Part shown: one piece after another, positions 25,614 through 38,188 of the stretch
Layout: every line of letters starts with the position of its first letter
Numbering within the stretch: position 1 is the stretch's first letter
Source: Ustulina deusta
Lineage: Eukaryota > Ascomycota > Sordariomycetes > Xylariales > Xylariaceae
Reading direction: 5' to 3'
NCBI GenBank assembly: GCA_023159155.1
Contig: JAJNNX010000021.1
Location: forward strand, 372,001 to 436,000
DNA: 64,000 nucleotides
The notes under the pieces: generated by a model
Seen by the model: the letters and a program-made list of their open reading frames with translations, nothing else
Database searches by the model: none
What the model was told of the DNA's origin: nothing
Made by a program: the position numbers and the translations under genes

Positions 25614-25842
25614 TATAATAATTAGTATAATTTATATAGTTTTGGCAAAACTTGCAAGAATTCCAAACTTATATAGCAATAAAATAAAAAGTCTATGTAT
25701 GGACTAACTTAACTTTGCAGCTATATATATAAAATCTATATCTACTTACCTTATAAATTCTAATTTTTTTTTTTTAGCTTAAAATCTTTGTCTATAGTAT
25801 TAATAAACTAGCTATAAAAGCTTTACTTAACTGATCGTAACA
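25614..25842 (+). repeat. 3' LTR of G0
   Basis: 229 bp, ends GATCGTAACA, followed by the CTTTT target duplication. Confidence 0.85.
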
Positions 25843-25847
25843 CTTTT

Positions 25848-27110
25848 TAATATATATAGTAAATTTATTATTAGTATTTATTATTAGTAGTAGTAAGCTT
25901 TTAAAAAATATTTCTTTTTATATTAGTATTTTTATAGAGCTAGTATTTAATACCTGTAATATATATATAATAAACTTTTTAAGGGCTTTTTTATATATTT
26001 ATACGTTATATATTAGAAGTTCTTTAATAACCTATTTTTTTAGTAGTACTTTTAATAATATTTAGTACCTATAATAAATTGCGGTCAATTAATTAGTACT
26101 TATTATAGGTTATAATAAGCTTTTTAAAAATATTTCCTTTTATATTAATTGTTTTATAAAGCCTTTAATAGTATATAATAGCTATAATAAATTATAGTAA
26201 GTTTAATTAGCACTTATAATAATATTTAGTAGTTATAACAAATATATAATAAGTTTTTTAGAAGCCTCTTTTTTTACTAGTAATATTATATGTTATATAT
26301 AATAAGCTTTATAAAAGTATTTCTTTTTTTTTGCTATTATAAAACTTTTAATAATATTTAATAGCTATAATTAGATATATAGCAGTTAATAAGCTTTTTA
26401 AAGGCCTTTTTTTTATTACTTTATATAAAACTACTTTTATATATATTTTAGCGTTATAAATAATAAGCTTTATAAAAATATTTTTTTTTTTGCTATAGCA
26501 AAACTTTTAATAAAATTTAATAGTTATAATTAGTTATATAATAGTTTAGTATAGAACATATTTATATATTACATATAATAAGCTTTATAAAAACGTTTTT
26601 TTTTTGCTAGCAAAGCCTTTAATAAGATTTAATAACTATAATTAGTTATAAAGCAATACTATAAAACATATTTATATATTATATATAATAAGCTTTATAA
26701 AAGTATTTCTTTTTTTGCTATTATAAAACTTTTAATAATATTTAATAGCTATAATTAGTTATAAAATAATTAATAGGCTCTTTTAAAAGCCTTTTTTTCT
26801 TTGCTATAACAAAGTTTCTATTAAGATTTAGCAGTTATAATTAGATATAAAGCAGTACTTTTAGCTAATTAGATCTTATTAGCAATTTATAAAGTAATTG
26901 CCACCCCTTTAGCTAATAAATACTAGGTACTAGCCTTTAGATCTTATTAATACTTTATAAAGTGATCGCCACCTCTTTAGCTAGTGACTACTAGGCACTA
27001 GGTGCCTTTAGCTAAGTATGCCCTTATTATTGCTTTATAAAATAATTGCTACCCCTTTAGCTAGTGACTACTAGTAGGTATTTAGCACCACTCCTTTAGC
27101 GCAAATCTAG
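25848..27110. repeat. E0 internal tandem arrays
   Basis: Two arrays. About 25.85-26.87 kb: a unit containing AAGCTTTATAAAA, a T run, TTTTAATA and TAGCTATAATTAG recurs at 26303, 26465, 26580 and 26690 (spacing about 110-160 bp), with weaker copies to the left. About 26.87-27.11 kb: three copies of a 65-75 bp unit containing CTTTATAAA, ATTGCCACC and CTTTAGCTA. Neither array has coding character. They resemble the subrepeats often seen in non-autonomous LTR elements. Confidence 0.6.
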
Positions 27111-27377
27111 TTACTTCTATATTTTTTTAAAAGTATGCTAAATACTTTTATTGCGCTCTATTTGCTAACTAGCTAGTTGTTTAGTTATAAAGTTAAGGAC
27201 TTATTTATTAGGTTTAAGCTTTAGAAAAACGTACTAGTAGCGCGCTTTTAAATAATAGCTATAATAAAATATATAATTTATTATATTAAGGTTTTCTCTT
27301 TTGGCCTAGGTATATATATTAACGTAATAACGCTTAATAAAAATATGTTTAAAGCTTTTTTTGCTACTACTAAGCTA

Positions 27378-27647
27378 CTATTTGTTACTTTTAAATAAAT
27401 AATTAAATTTAAAATAATTAGTAAGCTGGCTATTTTTACTATTGCTATCTTTATTATTATAATTAGATTTAAAGTAGCTAGCAAGTTTACTATTTTTATA
27501 ATTATTATTACAATCGGATTTTAGGTAGCTAGTAAGCTTGCTATTTTTACTATTACTATTACTACTATTATAATTATTACTATTGCTATTAGTACTAAAT
27601 TTTTTAAATATTTTAAGCTTTTTAAACTTTTTAAACTTTTTAGGCAA
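27378..27647 (-). CDS. Short Asn/Ser/Lys repeat frame in E0 (doubtful gene)
   Basis: An 89-codon open frame starting MPKKFKKFKKLKIF and holding three copies of a motif like NSKLTSYLKSDCN, spaced 17-20 residues. It is free of stops although it sits in a RIP-mutated region where stops are frequent, and the repeats are visible at DNA level too. It could be a remnant of a Gag-like protein with repeats or only a translated DNA microrepeat. No family recognised. Confidence 0.2.
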   Translation of the reverse strand: MPKKFKKFKKLKIFKKFSTNSNSNNYNSSNSNSKNSKLTSYLKSDCNNNYKNSKLASYFKSNYNNKDSNSKNSQLTNYFKFNYLFKSNK

Positions 27648-28195
27648 TTTGTTTTTAGTAATAAATACTAACTAAACGTTTTTTTTAATAGTTTTTAAAA
27701 ATTTTTATATATTAACTTTTTAGTATAGCTTAGTAACTATAATCTAATATTTTAAAGTATTATTTATTATAATAGTATAATATATAAACTTAAATAATAT
27801 AGTTTAATCTAAATAGGATTTTTAAAAAGTTTTTTTTAGGTTAATAATTAGCTTAAAAATATTTATTTTAAACTTTCTAGTATAGATTTTAATAATTTTA
27901 TTTAGCTATATATTAGTTTATTTAATAAAATCTATAATATATTTTTTAGTTAATATATTAATAAATATTATATATTTATATTTATATTTAAACTTTAAAG
28001 CTATTTATATTATATTATTAAATTTCTTTAAATTATTATACTATTAATTAATAGTTTAAATTGCTTTTATATAAGTTAATTAATAGTTAAAATAAACTAT
28101 TTTTTATATTTATTTAGAAAGCTTAATAGTTTTAGTATAATAAATATTATAGCGCTTAAAAGCTATATTATAACGCTATTTAATATATTAATACT

Positions 28196-28557
28196 GAAAT
28201 AGAGCAGGGCTCCTAATTAGCGTATCGTACACTCAAACTAACCAAACCTACCTAATCCTTTTATATCGGACTATATTTTTTAACTTGCAGATCTTTGTAC
28301 GGATTAAATTAAAATCTAATTTATAATTATAAATAAAAACATAATAATTAATTAATAAAAACAAATTTTTAACTCCTATTTAGTATTCTATAATAATTAT
28401 TTATTATTTGCTATATAAAAAAAAAATCTTTTATAGCTTTAAATAAAAACATATACTTTTTATATTTTTTGTTTCGTAATTTCCGAAGTCTTTAAGAATA
28501 TGTTTTATTTTATAACTAAAGACTTGTTTTTTATATATATATATTAGCCTTACTACA
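28196..28557 (-). repeat. 3' LTR of H2
   Basis: 362 bp, reverse complement of the H LTR; the distal end retains GAGCAGGGCTCC. Confidence 0.8.
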
Positions 28558-29022
28558 AACTTTCTAAGTTATTAAGTTTTTGTTTTTAAACTATAATAAC
28601 TAACTTAAACTATAATTAATTAGTTATTTATTTTTTTTGGATCTTTATTACTAAGTTTTCCTAGTTTTTATATCTATTTCTAATAATTTAACTCTTTGTT
28701 TTTTTTGTATACTTAGCGCTTTTTAAGCAGCTTTTTAATTTTTAGGTTTTTTAATATTTGCTTGATTAACTATACATATTTACAAATTATACTTTTTTTA
28801 GGACTCCTACCCAGTAAAAAAGTTTGGCATAAAACAACTTTCTATACTACTATATATATTACTTTCCTAAAATATAGAAAAAATCTACCAGCAAGCAAAT
28901 CTTTTATAGATTATAGCTTAAGCTTTTTTACTACTAAAAAAGAGTTAGCGTTGCTTACTAAAATCAAATATATCGGAATACTTATATTTCTAACTAGGTT
29001 TTTTAAACTTAGGCATAGCTAC
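28558..29022 (-). pseudogene. H2 3'-terminal internal segment
   Basis: Reverse complement of 48697-49162 of H1, but less mutated. On the minus strand it can be read as a Lys-rich tail (ALSIQKKQRVKLLEIDIKTR region) with stops at Gln-type positions. The plus-strand open frame over it is antisense to this. No family recognised. Confidence 0.5.
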
Positions 29023-29389
29023 TGCAGTAGGGCTGGTGCGCACGTATAGGAAATAAGTCCTTAGTCATAGAGTAAAACGCATTCTCGGAAACCTCGGAAA
29101 TTACAGAACAAAAAGTATAAAAATTGCACATTTTTATTTAAAGCTATAAAAAAACTTCTTTTTTATAAAATTACAAATAAACAGACAATTAATACAAAAT
29201 ACTAAATAAAAATTAAAGATTTGTTTTTATTAATTAATTATTACGTTTTTATTTATATTTACGTATTAGATCTTAACCTAATCTATACAAAAATTTACAA
29301 ATTAAAAAATATAATTTAATATAAAATAATTAAATAAGTTTAGTTAGTTTTAATATATAATACGTTAATTAAAAGCTTTGCTTTATTTT
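29023..29389 (+). repeat. 5' LTR of H1
   Basis: 367 bp. The first 60 bp are well preserved (GGCTGGTGCGCACG); the distal half is strongly AT-shifted compared with 49163-49528. Confidence 0.85.
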
Positions 29390-32300
29390 ATTAATATTTT
29401 TAGTAAAACAATAAAAATTAATATTATTTAATACTTTTTGGAGCACAACCTATAATTAAAAACTAATATTTTTAGCTAATATACCTAACATATAAAAACT
29501 AACTATTAATTATACTAATTAATTGTATTTTTTTTAATAAATCTTTATATAAAGCTAAACTTTTAATATAATTTAATAATATAATATAAAAATAACAAAA
29601 AACTAACTATAATAAAAATTAAATAAATATAAAGTATTAATAAAACTATTATTTTTAAAACAACTAACTATAAAAATACTAATAATATTATACTACTTTT
29701 ATTAGATCTGTAAAAAAAATATAAAACCTAACTATAGTTTTATTAAAAAAACTAATATATTTATTAAACTTAAATATATATAAGCTTTTAATAAAAAACT
29801 TATAGAAATATTATACTAATTATATATATTTATATAATAATAAAAACTATAAAATATTAAACAAAAAAATATTATTAAAACTTAAAAATTATTATTTTAT
29901 TACCTCTATATATTAATAGTTCTAATTAATAACTTAAAATAAATAACCTAAATATTTTAAAACAATTATAAAACTTTAAGCTTTTTTTAATAAAGTTTAT
30001 TTTAAACACTCTAATTATAAATATATTTATTTTTAATACTATATTAATTAATAATTAAATTAGTAAATATTAACTAACTAGACTTTTAATATTTATATAA
30101 TTAGCCCTTAGAAATACTATAGTTCTATATATTATTAGTTTATTTATTTTTAATCCTATATTTTGCTTTTAGAACTAATTTAATAAAAAAAACATAATTA
30201 AATAGCTTTATAAAATAAAAAAACTTTTCAAGTTATACAAATTTTTATAAACTAAATAAATTAATTAATTATTATACTAAACAAAAACTATAATTAAAAA
30301 ACATACAATCTAATATATTATTAGTTTTTATACTAATTAAAATTAAATTATTATAAACTTAAAATAAAAATATAAAGCAATTAATCTTAAACAAACTTAA
30401 TTATAAAAAAAATAACTTACTAAGCTTTTCTTAAGTACTAAAATAACTTTTTAAAATTATATTTAATTTTTTTTTAAATATATAGCTTTAGTTAATAAAC
30501 TTAGCTAAAAAATCCCTTTAATACTTAAAAAATCTTATTTATATAACCTAATTAAATTAATCCTTTTTAATTATTTTAAAAATATTTTTAATAAATATAG
30601 AATTACTAAAAATAACCTATAATAAAAAAAATATATTAATACTATAAATATTTTCAAATAATAAGCTAACTTAAAATCTTTTCTTTAGCTATAAATAGCA
30701 ATATTAAGTTTTTTAAATAGTACTACTAGCCTAAAACTATTACTAAACATATTTTTTTATTTTATTTAGCAAGCTATATAAATATAACTATTTCAAGCTT
30801 TACTAGTTATTTAACTAACTTAGCTACTTATAACTCCTTTTTTTATTATATTTTTAATAGTCTATATATATATAAACCTAGTAATCAAACAATTAATAGC
30901 TAAAATAAAAAGCTTTTTTATTTATAATATTTAAATAACTAAAACAATAATTAAAATAATACAATTATTAACTAACTAAAATTAATATTATATTTTTTTT
31001 AGTTAAATATTTTACTAAAAAATTAGCTAATAAAGCAAATAGCAATATAAAAATAGCTAATTTAAAGTTTATACTACCTAAATATAACAATTAAACTTTT
31101 AAAAATATAACTAATTAAATAACTAGAATAACTTTAAAAATATTAGTAATAATTTATATAAATACTAATCTTATAAAGCTAAAGATTATATATAATAAAG
31201 CTATAAATTAAAAAAAAAAACAAAAAATCTTAAAGCTTTATATAAAAAATATAATTTTAAAGCTTAGTATATTAGTTTATTATATATATTTTAATATATT
31301 TGCTTGCTTATAATTAACTTAAATAAAATATTAAAAAAATAAATAAAAATAAATTTATATTTTTAGCTTTAATATAAATTTATTATAACTATTTTAATAA
31401 ATATTTTTTAGTAGCTCTAGTAGTTTATAAAGCTTTATATAAATTTAACTATGTTTTAAAAAATTTAAATTTTAAAAATAAAACTTAATTATAAAACCTA
31501 AAACTTAGCAAAAACAAAAATATTTTAAATAACTTAGCTTAATTATTTGTTTTAATACTTAAATAACTAACTATAATTAATTAGCCTAACTTTAAAATAA
31601 AATTCCAAACTAATTTAGTTTTTATAAAATAATAAAAGCTTAATATTCTAGCTAAAAAAAACTATTTAAAATTCTAATATAATAAATAGCAAAAATATTA
31701 AAATAAACAAAAATTTATAGTACTAAAAACAATTAATTAAGTTGCTTTTTTAAATAACTTATTAATGCTTATAGTTCTAAACCTTATTAATATATTTAAT
31801 ACACAAACTTATATAAAAGCTATAATAGCAAAAAAAAAACGCCTAAATAAAAAATACAATATTACACTTAAAACTTATAATATTACTTAACTCTATAAAA
31901 TAACTAGCGCTATAATAGGTATAAATACTAATTAGCAAATACCCTTACTTATTTTAAAAATAAAAAAACGCTAGGTATTTTTTAATAAAATTAATAATTT
32001 GTTTAAAGCTAAAATAAGGTTAACTTAAAAAGAACTACTAGGTTTATTCCCTAATGCGTTAGAATTACTTATAATATAGGCCTTTAAAATAAAACAAATA
32101 TTAGGCAAAAAAACAATTAGATTAAATTAACTAAATAAACCTAAGTTTAAAATAAATAATTAATAAATATTAAACATATTTATTTTAGAAATTAATAATA
32201 TATATATAACGCTATAAAAATCTATAAAAAAAGTCTATAAAACTTTTCAAACAAATATACTTTTATAAAACATAAAAAATTATATAAAAGCTATATTTAA

Positions 32301-35300
32301 AATTACAATAAAAATTAAAAAATTACTAAAAAGCTTACTAATTATTAAACTTTTTAATATTAGCACTTAATTATATATTTTAATAAAAAATTATATTAAA
32401 AATAATTAATTTTTTATAATTAATACTTAAATAATTTAAAATAAATATTTTACTAAACTAAAAGCACCCCTATAATTATATAAAAAAATTATTATTTAGC
32501 TAGTATAAATTGCTAAAAAATATATATAAACTATTTCTATATATATAGTTCCAAATAAAAAAACAGCTGCTTTTTTATTCCTAGGAATAAACTTCCTAAA
32601 AATTACAAACTATATTCTTTATTTTAAGAATTTAGTTCTAATAGCTATATTTACTTTTAGTAATATATATATTATTGCTTCTATAACCCTGCTTATTTAA
32701 TTATGCCTTTATAATAAATTAATAATTAGAGCTACAAAAAACTAATAGTTATTTATATATAAAAAGCTACTATAAATAGCTATAATTAATTTTTAATTAA
32801 TATTTAAATTTTACTTTTATTATATGCTACTAAAATAATTTTTAATTTAGTACTAAACCTAAATAATAAAATTATATAAAAATATTTTTATAATACTAAT
32901 TAGTTAACTATAAACTATATAAACTAAATATTAAAACTAAACAATAATATTTTTTTTATAAGTGCTTTATTAAATAATAAATTTCTAATAATCTTTAGAA
33001 CTATTATTTATAAAGCTATAAAAAAAGCAAAAAAAACAAAAGTTTTAAAAGCTAAACAAATAGCGTTTTTTTATTTTTTTTATTTTAATATTTATAATAT
33101 ATAAGCTTAAATCAAAAAAAATTTATTTAGTTAATAATATAAAATATAATAGTTCTATATTTTTAAAGTTAATTAACTAAAAAAAAAAAGCTCAAGCAAA
33201 AATATATAATTAGCGCAAACTAAATAAAACATTTAAAAAAAAATTTTTTATTTAAATATTTACTTATATTTTGTTATATAACTTAAAAAAACTTAATTAA
33301 CTAAAAAACGCTTCTAAAAAATTAAAAAAAGCATAAAAATATTAAAACTTACTAATTAAAAAAAAAAGCTTTTAGTTAAAATGTTATATAAATATAAAAT
33401 AGCTTTAGCTTAAGATTTTAGCAAAATTAAAAAAATATATAATAAAATTATACTACTATATAAAATCTAAATAATATTATATAAAGCTTAACAAACAAAA
33501 AAAATCTTTATTTTTATATTACTATAAAAAAAAATACTAAATATATTTAAAATTTAACTTATAAATAATATATTAAAAAAAAAAAATAATATATATTAAA
33601 ACATATAGTTTATAATAAAAAAAAAATAAAAAGCTTAAACTAATTAATTTTACTATTAAACTAAACATAATTATAATTTAAAATATTTTTTTACTAAAAA
33701 GCTATAATAAATTTGCTAAAAAATTTACTATATACAAAATCTTATTAATAATTAATTTTTTTTTAAATATAATTAAATATTTTTTTTTTTTTTTAGTTAA
33801 GCATTAATAGTTTTTTTTATATTATTTAAAATTTTATAAATAATAATATTTTTTTAAAATATAACAAATTTAATAGCTTATGTTTTTAAAGTAGTTAGCT
33901 AAATATTATATAATATTATATCTAAAAAATATAAACTATTTTTTAATAATATAAAAATTAAAAAGCTTATTACTTATTATAATAATTAAAAAGTTGCTTT
34001 TAATATATAATAATTTATTTTTAAATATATTAAAAATATTAATATAGTTTTGCTAAATTTCAAATTAGCAAATATTATTACAAACAATATTAAAAACAAA
34101 TAATATAAGCTAATAGTAATATTAGTTAAATATTTCTATAAAACTAATAACTATAAACTTATAAAAACTAAAATATTTAAAATTTTAAAATAAATAATAT
34201 ATAATAATATTATAAAAATAAAAATTTTTTAAAAATAAATAGTTATTATTAAACATAAATAAAACTATATATTATAATAGTATTTTTATTAATTATGCTT
34301 TTTTAATATAATATTAAGTTTGTTTAAAAAAATAATCAAAAATAAACAATAATAATATTATAATAAGCTTTAATAATTATTTTTTGTTTAATTACCCTAA
34401 ATTATAAAACTAAAAAAATCTAACTAAAAATTAATGTTTTAAAAAAAAAAAAAATACTATACTTTATTAACTAATCAAAAATAGAATATATTTGTTTAAA
34501 TATAAATTAAAAACTTAAAAAAGACCTAAATTAAATTATAATATAATAAAAAAAAATATTTAAAAGTTATTAAAACTTTTTATTAACTATAAAACTATTT
34601 ATATAAAATTAAATTTTATTTAAAAACAAATATAAAAGTACTAATTATTTAGCTAAACAATAGATTTTTTATATTATTTAGTATAGTTCTAATTTAATAA
34701 GTTGTTTTTATTAAAATATTTAATTTTAAATTGTATTATATTTTTAGAAAAAAATATATAATAATAAACGGACTATTATATAAACTAAAAAAACTATTAA
34801 ATAAATTAAATAATTAATAAAAAAAAATATAAAGAATTTTATTAATTTTTAATTTTATATTATAATAATTAAACTAATAATTGCTCTAAATACTAATATT
34901 TTTTTTAAACCAAAACAAAAATAATTAATATACTTATAAAAACTAGCAATATATTTTACTATTAAAAGCTTGCTTAATTGTTTTATAATAGTAATATAAA
35001 AAAAAATCTATAAAAATTAAACTTTTTAATTTTTTATTTATAAAAATTATTTCTAAAAAAAAATAAAACTATTATACTAGATCTAATATTATATTAATAA
35101 CTTTAATAATCAAAAACGCTTTTTTTAAAAAAGTTATATATAACTAAAATATTAAAACTAAAACTTTATATATTATAAAATTACTATTTAATACTACTAA
35201 AAAAACTTATACAAAAATATTAAAAATGTTTTAAAAAGCTATAAGCTATACTAATAAATATAAAATAAGCAATTTAAAAAGAAATACTACTATAATAAAG

Positions 35301-37984
35301 CTAAAAATATACTTATAAGCTAAGTTTTTAATATTTAATTTATACTTAATAATAATAAGTTTAAAGCAATTATTAAAATTAAATATAAAATATTAGTTTA
35401 TTTTAAAGCAATATTATTCTAATTAATTAATTTTAAAAATATTATTTAATTTATTAAGTAATATATTATTTATTAGTATAGTATTTTTATTAAAATTAAA
35501 TATAATAATAGTTCTAAAAATAAAAAAAAAGTTATAATAGCTAAAATATAACTTAGATTTATAATAATTTATAGTATAATATATTATTTCTAAAGCTAAA
35601 AACTTATTAAATTAAATTATAAAGTAGTTATTAGTAGTTTTAAAAAAATAACTTAAAAAATAAAAAGAAACTAAACTAAATAACTTAATAAAATAATCTA
35701 AACTAATAGAACTATTACTTAATACTATAGCTATAGTATATATAAAATAGTTTATAGCTAATTATTAGTTTTATTAATTAAAAATGTTATTTTAATATAA
35801 TAGATTATTAATTAATAAAACATTTTTAATTATATATATTTTTTTAATATATAAAATATAATAATTTAAAAAAAAAAAAAAAATATAGCTAAAGTCCAAC
35901 ATATTATTATTAAAAAAAAACGCCAAGCTATAAAATAAGCTAATTAGCAATATGCTTATAAGGTCTGCCCTATAGCTTTAAAAAAAAAAAACCTTGTTCT
36001 TATGTTTAATATTTTATTAAATAATAATAAATTTTAAAACATTAAACTCCTATATAAATAAAAAAGCTTATTTTTTATAGCATTTAAAAAAAAAATATAT
36101 ATATATATAAAATAAAAAAGCCAAAAAAACATATAAAAATAAAAATTTATATATTAAATAGCCTATAACTATTTATTAAAAATAAAACTAAATATTAAAA
36201 ACTAGTTAATTTTACTACTAATAAATAAATAATAAGCTTACTAAAAAACAACTATTATAAAAAAGATATAAATATAGCTAGAATAACCCCGATTAAAGCT
36301 ATAATATAACTAAACAAAAGCTAAACAAAACTTAAAATATAACTAAATATAACTAAAATATAACTTAAACAAATTTAAACATATTTAAATATAACTTAAA
36401 ACATAGCTAAATATAGCTAAAATATAGCTTAAATAAACTATAATATAGCTTAAATAAGCTAAAAATATTAAAATATAAATAAAATAATTAAAAAGAATTA
36501 AAAAATTATTAGTAATAAAGCTTTATTATATCAAATTAAAATCTTAATTAAAATAGGCTTAAAAACTAAATATTTAAGCTTTAATAATTTATAATTAAAA
36601 AAAAAGTTTATTAATTAGCAAACAATTTTTTTTTAAATTCAAAAACTAAAAAAACAAATATAACCAAAGTCTATAGATCTAGCACTATATACTATAATAA
36701 TATTGTTTTAATTAGCTTAGATCTATTATAAAGCAATATTTACTACTTATATTTTTGCTCCTTTTTATTATTTTTATGTTACTTTTTTATTTTTAAAAAC
36801 TTGCTTTAAAATAGCAACTTTATTACTGCTTTATAAATAGATCAACCAAAAAATATATAAAATAGCATATAATAATTTTTATTTAATTAGCCTAAATTAA
36901 AAACTTCTTTAGGCTATTTTGTTTATTTAAATCTTTATTTTTATTTTTTTAAGTTGCTATAATATATAAATAAACATATTTAATATTACTTATATAATAC
37001 TTATAGTCTGGCTAGCTAACTAAATAAACATAATTATTATAAACGTTAAACTATAAAAAATTTATTAACTTATATTTAAAAAATAGCTATATTTTAAAAT
37101 AATTATTATTTTTAAACTTTTAAAATTAATAAATATATAACTAGCAAAAAATAAAATTAAAAGTTCTAGTTAACTAAATAGTAAATATTATTATTTATAC
37201 TAAATAATCAAACATTATAAAAAAATATTTATTAAATAAGCTATTATAGTATAGTTTAATATAAAAAAATATAAGTTTACTAATAAATATTATAATTGTT
37301 TTAAATATAGCTTTATTATTAAATATTATAAAAAATAAAAAATAAATATTTTAGTATATATATTAACTAGTAGTATAGCTATTTAAAACTTTAATAATAA
37401 AATAATAAAAAATCTAATAATTACTATTAAATATTTTTATTAGCTATATATAAAAATTAAAAAAAAAATATAAAGCTTATTTATTTATATTAATCAAAAA
37501 AACTATAATACTTATTTTAACTATATTTAAAAGCTTTTTTTTAAATAGCATATAGCTTTATTAGCTTACTAAAATTTTTTAGTAATACTATATATTTTAG
37601 AACTATAGCTTTAAAAGAATATATGTTTAAAAAAAATATAATTAGAATTATTAAAGCTATATTAAATCTTAACTAAAAATATATAATATATTATAATCTA
37701 GTACTAAATAATAATAAAAATAGTATAATAGTTATTTTAAAAATATAATTTATATACTAATTAGTTTAATTAAAATATTTATTAGCTTTAATACGTACTA
37801 TTTTAATTAGTATTTAACTATTAAAGCTTTTTTTATAACCTAGCTCTTTTTTAATTAATCGTAATAAAAAATCAAAATTATATAAACTAACTTAAAATAA
37901 AAAATTTTTATAATTAAAAAAAAAAAATAATTAAACGTTAAGCTTACTAATAATAAAATAGTATAGCTAAAAATAATATATAAG
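29390..37984 (+). pseudogene. H1 internal region, left part
   Basis: About 8.6 kb of RIP-mutated sequence that matches the reverse complement of 52489-61104. No intact frame. On the plus strand about 31.93-32.13 kb translates with few stops (KKELLGLFPNALELL-like stretch), which loosely recalls the Gag/protease junction of some fungal Gypsy elements, but I do not assign it. Short tandem repeats of a TATAGCTAAA type lie at about 36.29-36.47 kb. Confidence 0.5.
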
Positions 37985-37989
37985 ATTTA
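37985..37989. repeat. Left target-site duplication of T (ATTTA)
   Basis: ATTTA, repeated exactly at 45743-45747. H2 carries a single copy at the corresponding place near 52484-52488, so H2 preserves the empty site. Confidence 0.9.
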
Positions 37990-38188
37990 TAATAAAAGAA
38001 CTAATAGGTATAATAATAATAAAAATATATTAAAAAAAAGTAGGTACGTAGTAGAATATTAGAAGGTCTAATATATCTATGTGTGGTCCCACCTATAGGT
38101 GCACAGGCCACCTAGTGTAGACCTGGCATACCTAGGGCATAGGCCACCTATAAAGGTTGCTAGTTCAACCCCCTACAGGGCTTTATCA
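37990..38188 (-). repeat. LTR of T (left copy, its 3' LTR)
   Basis: 199 bp with a GC-richer core (CACAGGCCACCTAGTG region) and a GTTCAACCCCCT motif resembling a pol III B box. Nearly the same sequence as 45544-45742. Confidence 0.85.

Larger units (their letters stand above)
9570..25842 (+). mobile_element. G0: RIP-degraded Ty3/Gypsy chromovirus, interrupted by G
   Basis: The LTRs at 9570-9811 and 25614-25842 begin TATAAT (ancestral TG expected) and end GTAACA or its mutated form, and share a central poly-T tract. Flanking duplications are CTTTC (9565-9569) and CTTTT (25843-25847), which differ by one C-to-T change. The left internal part (9812-13186) matches the first half of G, and the right part (23536-25613) matches the RNase H, integrase and chromodomain half of G. 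G0 is thus a sibling of G cut by it. Without G it is about 5.9 kb. It is more heavily mutated than G, which fits its earlier arrival. Confidence 0.85.

Noticed and set aside
16619..29040. CAGGGCTGG motifs read as hAT-type terminal inverted repeats
   Set aside because: The motif starts two or more bases inside LTRs that begin TGCAG, and the insertions have direct repeats with 5-bp duplications, not terminal inverted repeats with 8-bp duplications.
28762..29049. 95-codon plus-strand frame
   Set aside because: It is antisense to the H2 internal segment and ends inside the H1 LTR, so it spans an insertion junction.
36290..36470. Regularly spaced TATAGCTAAA-type repeats as a CRISPR-like array
   Set aside because: Units are short and contiguous without unique spacers, and the genome is fungal. 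It is a degenerate tandem repeat in H1.
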